From positions 1-9,239 of the forward strand of contig JACPQP010000577.1 in NCBI GenBank assembly GCA_016190465.1: a DNA stretch of 9,239 nt, read 5' to 3'. Each line of letters starts with the position of its first letter. Within the stretch, counting starts at the first letter, position 1. Source of the DNA: Chloroflexota bacterium (GTDB lineage Bacteria; Chloroflexota; UBA6077; FW602-bin22; JACPQP01). Shown one piece after another: positions 5,537-9,239 of this stretch. The notes beneath the pieces were generated by a model. The model searched no databases. It saw only the letters and a list, made by a program, of their open reading frames with translations, and had not been told where the DNA came from. The translations under genes were made by a program, and so were the position numbers.

Positions 5537-7714
5537 GTGAGCGGGATGGAGATCAACCTGGTCGACGGCTGGCGCGTCGTCCAGGACGTTCACGACCTGG
5601 GCGAGCAACACGGGCTCTACCGCGTCGACTGGGACCCGCGCCAGGTCGGGCGCGCTGTCTCGGATTGGGAGCCGATCGATCGGCTGGCCCACCTCCAGCT
5701 CCTCTTCGCCGAGCAGCCCTACTTCGGGCGGGCGCTCCGCCACTTCAACGACCACCCCTGGTGGTACCGCCTGGAGTTCCGGGTGCCCGAGGGCGTGGCG
5801 GGACGCGGGGCCACCCTGCGGTTCGAGGGGGTGGACTACTACGCCAGCGTCTGGCTCAACGAGGCGCTGCTCGGCGAGCACGAGGGCTACTTCGAGCCGT
5901 TCGAGTTCGAGGTGGGGCACCTCCTGCGCCACGACCGGCCGAACGTGCTGGTGGTGAAGGTGTCCTCGCCCTGGGACACCGAGATCGTGCCCGGGCGCGA
6001 GGCGCGCCGCTTCAGCTCCGTCCTCCGGCAGATGGTGAAGGGGACCTACGAGCACTGCGACACCTTCATCCAGCGCGACGTGAACCCGGTGGGGATCTGG
6101 CGCCCCGTTCGGCTGCTCTTCCACGACGGGCTGCGCGCCGTCGCCGACCCCTGCGTCGTGGCGACCGTCGTCGACGACGCGGCGACGGCAGAGGTTGCCG
6201 TCGCCTGGCCGGTGGCGCTGGCCGAGGGGGAGCGGGACGCCGAGTTCGCGGTCCGCATCTTCTCCGAGCCCGAGGGGCTCCCGGTGGCGGCGGCCATCCG
6301 TCCGGTCACGCTGCGGGGCGGAACGACCACGCTGGAGGCTACCCTTGCCATCGAGCGACCGCGGCTCTGGTCCACCTGGGACCGGGGCGGGCCGTCGCTC
6401 TATCGGCTGGAGCTCGCGCTTCGGGCGGACGGCCGAACGCCGCTCGTGGCCGGCGAGCAGATCGGGATCCGGACGGTGGGCCTCCGGCGCAGCCCGAGCG
6501 AGACCACGTTTCTCCTGAACGGCCGGCCGATCTTCCTGCGGGGCACGAGCTACTTCCCCGATTGCTACCTCTCGGCGGTGGACCGCGGGCGGTACGAGCG
6601 CGATGTCGCGGCGATGGTTCGGGCCGGCATGAACGCCGTCCGCGTCCACGTGCACGTGGAGAATCCCGAGTTCTACGAGGTCTGCGACCGGCTGGGCGTG
6701 GTCGTCTTGCAGGATTCCGATCTCAACTGGTTCCATCCGGTCGAGGCGCGGTTCACCGAGCGCTGTGTCGGCGTCTTCGGCGCCTTGATCCGGCGGCTGC
6801 GGAACCATCCCTCCGTCATCTGCTGGGTCTGCCTGAACGAGCCGGGTGGCGGGCAGCAGAGCGAGCTGGCGAGAAGCCAACCCGGCCCACAGCTCGTCGC
6901 GGCGGCGAGGCATCTGGACCCGACCCGTCCCACCATCAAGAGCTCGGGGCATCCGGACGACCCCGAGAGTGGCGACAGCCACACCTACCTCGGCTCGCTG
7001 GACGGGAACGAGACCCACTACACGGACGTCCACGGGACGACCGAGAAGCTGTGCACCGAGTTCGGGTTCGACGCGCCGCCGGCCGCCGCCCGTGTGCACC
7101 GGGTGCCGCGGATGGCCGCGCGGCTCGCCAGGGTGCTCCCCCGGATCGGCGAGCTCCACGACTACCAGTACCGCCTGACCAAGTATTATGTCGAGCATTA
7201 CCGCATCCAGAAGTACGCGCCGTGCGCCGGCTACTTCCAGTTCATGTGGATCGACCTGTGCCCGCAGAGCTTCTATGGCGTGTACGACCACTGGGGGTGC
7301 CCCAAGGGGGAGGGCAGCGGGGGCGGGCTCCGTGCCCTGGAGGAGAGCAACGCCCCCATCGGGATCCTCATGGAGCACCGGGACGGCCCGGTGGCCCTCT
7401 GGGCCGTGAACGACCTGCTCGCGGATTGGGGGACGTGCGTGGCGGAGTGGGTGGTGACGACCGAGGAGGGTGAAGTGGTCGCGCGCGGCGAGGCCCGCTT
7501 CGCGCTGGGCCCGGACGCGCGGGTGCGCGTCGGCGATCTCCGGTTTCCGGTGCCGCCGGAGTCGGTGCGCTGCGTCGCGCTGACGCTCCGCGATGCCGAG
7601 GGCCGGGCGCTTGCCCGCAACCTCTACCGCGACCCGTTCCGTCACCCTCCGCACCCGGCGGGCCACCCCCAGCGGATGGACCACGAGCTGGGGATGCGGC
7701 TGTACTGGGGGTGA
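5537..7714 (+). CDS. Glycoside hydrolase family 2 protein
   Basis: A 725-residue exo-acting type glycosidase of the GH2 fold (beta-galactosidase, beta-mannosidase and relatives). GTG 5537 has GGAGGT at 5523-5528; ATG 5546, three codons in, is a possible alternative with AAGGGG in front. Residues about 70-195 form the jelly-roll sugar-binding domain (WWYRLEFRVP, then VDYYASVWLNEALLGEHEGYF). About 200-315 is an Ig-like domain. From about 324 (LLNGRPIFLRGTSYFP) the TIM barrel begins; RNHPSVICWVCLNEP places Asn434-Glu435 as acid/base and CTEFGF places Glu508 as nucleophile. A C-terminal beta domain follows from about 610. There is no signal peptide, so it should work in the cytoplasm on imported substrate. 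It is the last gene of the operon. The specificity (mannosidase, galactosidase, glucuronidase or other) cannot be fixed from sequence alone. Confidence 0.92.
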   Translation: MSGMEINLVDGWRVVQDVHDLGEQHGLYRVDWDPRQVGRAVSDWEPIDRLAHLQLLFAEQPYFGRALRHFNDHPWWYRLEFRVPEGVAGRGATLRFEGVDYYASVWLNEALLGEHEGYFEPFEFEVGHLLRHDRPNVLVVKVSSPWDTEIVPGREARRFSSVLRQMVKGTYEHCDTFIQRDVNPVGIWRPVRLLFHDGLRAVADPCVVATVVDDAATAEVAVAWPVALAEGERDAEFAVRIFSEPEGLPVAAAIRPVTLRGGTTTLEATLAIERPRLWSTWDRGGPSLYRLELALRADGRTPLVAGEQIGIRTVGLRRSPSETTFLLNGRPIFLRGTSYFPDCYLSAVDRGRYERDVAAMVRAGMNAVRVHVHVENPEFYEVCDRLGVVVLQDSDLNWFHPVEARFTERCVGVFGALIRRLRNHPSVICWVCLNEPGGGQQSELARSQPGPQLVAAARHLDPTRPTIKSSGHPDDPESGDSHTYLGSLDGNETHYTDVHGTTEKLCTEFGFDAPPAAARVHRVPRMAARLARVLPRIGELHDYQYRLTKYYVEHYRIQKYAPCAGYFQFMWIDLCPQSFYGVYDHWGCPKGEGSGGGLRALEESNAPIGILMEHRDGPVALWAVNDLLADWGTCVAEWVVTTEEGEVVARGEARFALGPDARVRVGDLRFPVPPESVRCVALTLRDAEGRALARNLYRDPFRHPPHPAGHPQRMDHELGMRLYWG

Positions 7715-7727
7715 GTGGCCGGGGGCA

Positions 7728-8288
7728 TCACCGCTTCAGGGCGCCTTGCTCCAGCCGGTACGAGCGGGTCTCCCCCTGCGAGGGGCAGCACCGGGGATCA
7801 CGCGGACCGAAGGTCACCATCTCCACCACGATCTTCCCGTCCTGGACGGCCAGGGCCTTGATCTTCACCCGATCCCCGAGGAGATCGGTGGCCACCTGTT
7901 GCGGGGCGCCGTTCTGGTTGGCAACCGCCACCAGGTAGACAAACGTGCCCGAACCGCCGCCCGTGTGCCACAGGATCACCGCCGCGTCTCCGGCGCGGTC
8001 GCCGTTCAGGTCGCCGATCGCCACCGTCTGGAAGCTGACCTTGTTTACCTGGCTGGCGCCCTCGCCATACTTCTGTTCAAAGGCGCCGTCCCTCAGTTGG
8101 AACTCCCCCAGATCCGGCAACTGGTACCTGGCGCTCTTGAGCGCGTTCTCGGTCAGATCCGCCCTGGCTGGCGCCAGTCCTCCCAGTGCGCCCCCGGGAC
8201 CGCACGCGTTGGCGACGACCAGGCCCGCGAACAGCAACAGGCCCAGCAGGCAGCGACCCACCACGACGTACCACACCCTGGTTCCCAT
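7728..8288 (-). CDS. Secreted or lipoprotein-like conserved protein of unknown function
   Basis: A 186-residue protein. ATG 8288 is preceded by AAGGAG (plus-strand 8298-8303) with 9 nt spacing, and starts a clear signal sequence: a hydrophobic core at 5-26 followed by VANAC, with Cys29 as a possible but non-canonical lipidation site; cleavage after APARA (residue 43) by signal peptidase I is the alternative. The mature part holds DLNGDRAGD (93-101), a DxNxDxxxD calcium-type loop also seen in FG-GAP and dockerin repeats, then a GGSGTFVYLVAV strand, LLGDRVKI, and a DPRCCPSQ motif. I recognise this as a conserved family in Chloroflexota and other environmental bacteria with no known function. 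It faces the sugar operon tail to tail with 13 nt between stop codons and is probably unrelated to it. Confidence 0.85.
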   Translation of the reverse strand: MGTRVWYVVVGRCLLGLLLFAGLVVANACGPGGALGGLAPARADLTENALKSARYQLPDLGEFQLRDGAFEQKYGEGASQVNKVSFQTVAIGDLNGDRAGDAAVILWHTGGGSGTFVYLVAVANQNGAPQQVATDLLGDRVKIKALAVQDGKIVVEMVTFGPRDPRCCPSQGETRSYRLEQGALKR

Positions 8289-8315
8289 CCGTGTGTTCTC
8301 CTTGACCCCGTATCG

Positions 8316-8339
8316 CTCGACGTATCCACGTGGATCGAG
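8316..8339. promoter_or_regulatory. Palindromic candidate operator upstream of the lipoprotein-like gene
   Basis: ATCCACGTGGAT (8324-8335) is a perfect 12-bp palindrome. It is extended by CTCG (8316-8319) and CGAG (8336-8339) with four extra bases (ACGT) on one side. It lies 28-51 nt upstream of the ATG of the minus-strand gene and just downstream of a possible -10 box, where a repressor would block transcription. The binding protein is unknown. Confidence 0.4.
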
Positions 8340-8349
8340 GTCCACATGT

Positions 8350-8355
8350 ATTGTA
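8350..8355 (-). promoter_or_regulatory. Possible -10 box of the lipoprotein-like gene
   Basis: On the minus strand this reads TACAAT, one mismatch from TATAAT, 62 nt before the ATG. No good -35 hexamer lies 16-18 nt further upstream, so the call is weak. Confidence 0.3.
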
Positions 8356-8431
8356 GACGACGGGGCGACCCGAAATGTTCCCGGTTGTTCGGCGGCTTCG
8401 GGTTGATGACGCGCCACTCCAGGCTCATTCC

Positions 8432-8640
8432 GGCTAAATGATCCGGCGCTCCCTGCGCTGCGCGGTCGAATGCTCCATAGCCCGGGACGGACGGGAACCG
8501 CAGATGAACGCCGCCCTCACCCCTCGCCGCCGTTCCTGATCTTGTCCCACGGGGAGAGGGGTAGGGGGTGAGGGCCGCGTTCATCTGCGGTTGCTGGAGC
8601 CGGCGAGCGGGGAGCAAGCCCGGTGCCGAACGATTTAGCC
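8432..8640. repeat. Foldback element with imperfect terminal inverted repeats
   Basis: GGCTAAAT (8432-8439) is matched by ATTTAGCC (8633-8640); extending inward, 14 of the first 18 positions agree and similarity continues through a GCTCCC-type block. The segment is about 209 bp and encloses a second, stronger inverted repeat (8498-8590). It fills most of the gap between the minus-strand permease remnant and the lipoprotein-like gene. The right terminus includes the permease stop codon (8635-8637). No target duplication is evident. It may be a MITE-like or composite short repeat. Confidence 0.5.
8498..8590. repeat. Long hairpin repeat, 26-bp arms with one mismatch
   Basis: The left arm (8498-8523, beginning CCGCAGATGAACGC) is the reverse complement of the right arm (8565-8590, ending GCGTTCATCTGCGG) over 26 positions with a single mismatch. 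The 41-nt centre carries CCGCCGTTCCTGA (8527-8539) and a CCCAC/GGGGAGAGGGG region. The CCCTCACCCC...GGGGTGAGGG pattern resembles short intergenic repeats known in Chloroflexota genomes. The hairpin lies downstream of the minus-strand permease remnant and could stop or stabilise its transcript, but no T tract follows it. Confidence 0.85.
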
Positions 8641-9126
8641 GATAACCAGCGCGCGGGCGAATCCCTTGACGATGTGCTGCTGGGCGAAGAGGGCGATCAC
8701 CACGACGGGGAGCACCATCATCACCAGCGCGGCCTGGAGAACCACGGGATTCGAGACTCCCCAGCCGCTGGAGAGCATCGCGATGGCCACGGCAACGGGT
8801 CGGATGGAGTCGGTTCGCGTGACGATCAAGGGCCAGATGAAGCTCTCGAAGGACCCCTGAACGCTCCCCAGCATCACCACCACGAGGATCGGCCGCGACA
8901 GGGGCAGCGTGACGTGTTGGAGGACGCCCCACGCCGAGCAGCCCTCGACCAGCGCCGCCTCCTCGATCTCCCGGGGGATGCTGAGGAAGAACTGGCGCAA
9001 GAGGAAGATCGTGAAAGCGCTCGCGGCGCCCGGGAGAACCATCCCGGCGTAGGTGTCGTAGAACACCTGAGCCGCAATCTCCTCGCTCGGGTTCTGCCAG
9101 AGATGCCACAGTGGTTGGCCCATCAT
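8635..9126 (-). pseudogene. C-terminal half of a second MalG-type sugar permease, N-terminus missing
   Basis: The 163 codons match the C-terminal part of a CUT1 permease: YDTYAGMVLPGAASAFTIFLLRQFF leads into the EAA loop (EIEEAALVEG, Glu56-Gly62, to LPLSRP), then FESFIWPLIV and a final QQHIVKGFARALVIG end. Full members have about 270-300 residues; the first roughly 120-130, with the first three membrane segments, are absent. The frame stays open to the window edge but its translation (9127-9239) is not membrane protein, and the other two minus-strand frames show no permease sequence. No good Shine-Dalgarno precedes ATG 9126. It is not a duplicate of the nearby complete permease, since the sequences differ clearly. 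Loss of the 5' part by deletion or repeat insertion is the likely cause. Confidence 0.7.
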
Positions 9127-9181
9127 ACCACACCGACGAAGCCGGGCCGTGCCCTCTTGCCTGTCGTCGAGGCGTGTGGTA
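9126..9181. repeat. Inverted repeat at the broken end of the permease remnant
   Basis: TACCACACCGACGA (9126-9139) is matched by TCGTCG (9164-9169) and GTGTGGTA (9174-9181), all 14 bases pairing, with four extra bases (AGGC) on the right arm and a 24-nt loop. It begins exactly where permease similarity stops. Confidence 0.65.
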
Positions 9182-9212
9182 CAAGGTGCCGGCCAATGGG
9201 TGCGGGGCCGGA

Positions 9213-9239
9213 CCTCACCCCCTGCCCGCCGTTCCTGAG
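9213..9239. repeat. Partial copy of the repeat found at 8515-8539
   Basis: CCTCACCCC followed by CCGCCGTTCCTGA (9226-9238) repeats the order seen at 8515-8523 and 8527-8539. The copy is cut by the right end of the window. The rest of the region 9182-9212 shows no feature. Confidence 0.7.

Noticed and set aside
5507..7684. 725-codon minus-strand open frame opposite the GH2 gene
   Set aside because: The plus-strand protein shows complete GH2 architecture; the equal-length antisense frame results from codon bias.
8498..8590. Intrinsic transcription terminator
   Set aside because: The stem is long and strong but no T-rich tract follows on either strand; a repeat is the better description.
8153..9196. 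Frame-shifted continuation of the permease on the minus strand
   Set aside because: The 347-codon frame reads Arg/Pro-rich sequence without membrane segments or permease motifs upstream of 9126, and the third minus-strand frame has a stop shortly inside the window edge.

Overview
The window is a GC-rich bacterial segment with a carbohydrate-uptake operon, one unrelated lipoprotein-like gene, and the decayed end of a second sugar transporter. The best guess for the host is a member of Chloroflexota or a close relative. The reasons are the long Pro/Thr/Ala linker after the lipobox of the solute-binding protein, the high GC content, and many short palindromic repeats between and inside genes. 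This placement is an inference from style, not from a marker gene.

Plus strand, 107-7714: five genes in one direction. They are a predicted cytoplasmic glycoside hydrolase with a DUF5060-like N-terminus and a TIM barrel (107-1771), a Tat-type lipoprotein solute-binding protein (1921-3432), two CUT1-family permeases (3519-4535 and 4537-5517), and a family 2 glycoside hydrolase (5537-7714). The last four are tightly spaced and form an operon; the first is 149 nt upstream and may be co-transcribed. A stem-loop lies between the binding-protein gene and the first permease gene. Neither hydrolase has a visible signal peptide. The simplest model is import of an oligosaccharide or glycoside followed by cleavage inside the cell. 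No ATPase gene is present, as is common for CUT1 systems that share an ATPase encoded elsewhere. The substrate cannot be read from the sequence.

Minus strand, 7728-9239: a small secreted protein or lipoprotein of a conserved unknown family (7728-8288) converges on the operon with a 13-nt gap. An approximately 350-nt intergenic region follows, holding a candidate promoter with a palindrome and a nested foldback element. The C-terminal half of another MalG-type permease (8635-9126) comes next; its first membrane segments are missing.

The most unusual feature is repeat DNA. A 44-bp hairpin repeat sits against the ribosome binding site of the first gene. A repeat-like stretch of about 144 bp appears to be inserted in frame near the 3' end of that gene. 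A 13-15 bp word from this stretch recurs in the foldback element at 8498-8590 and at the right edge of the window, so one family of short repeats seems to be present both between genes and inside a coding sequence.
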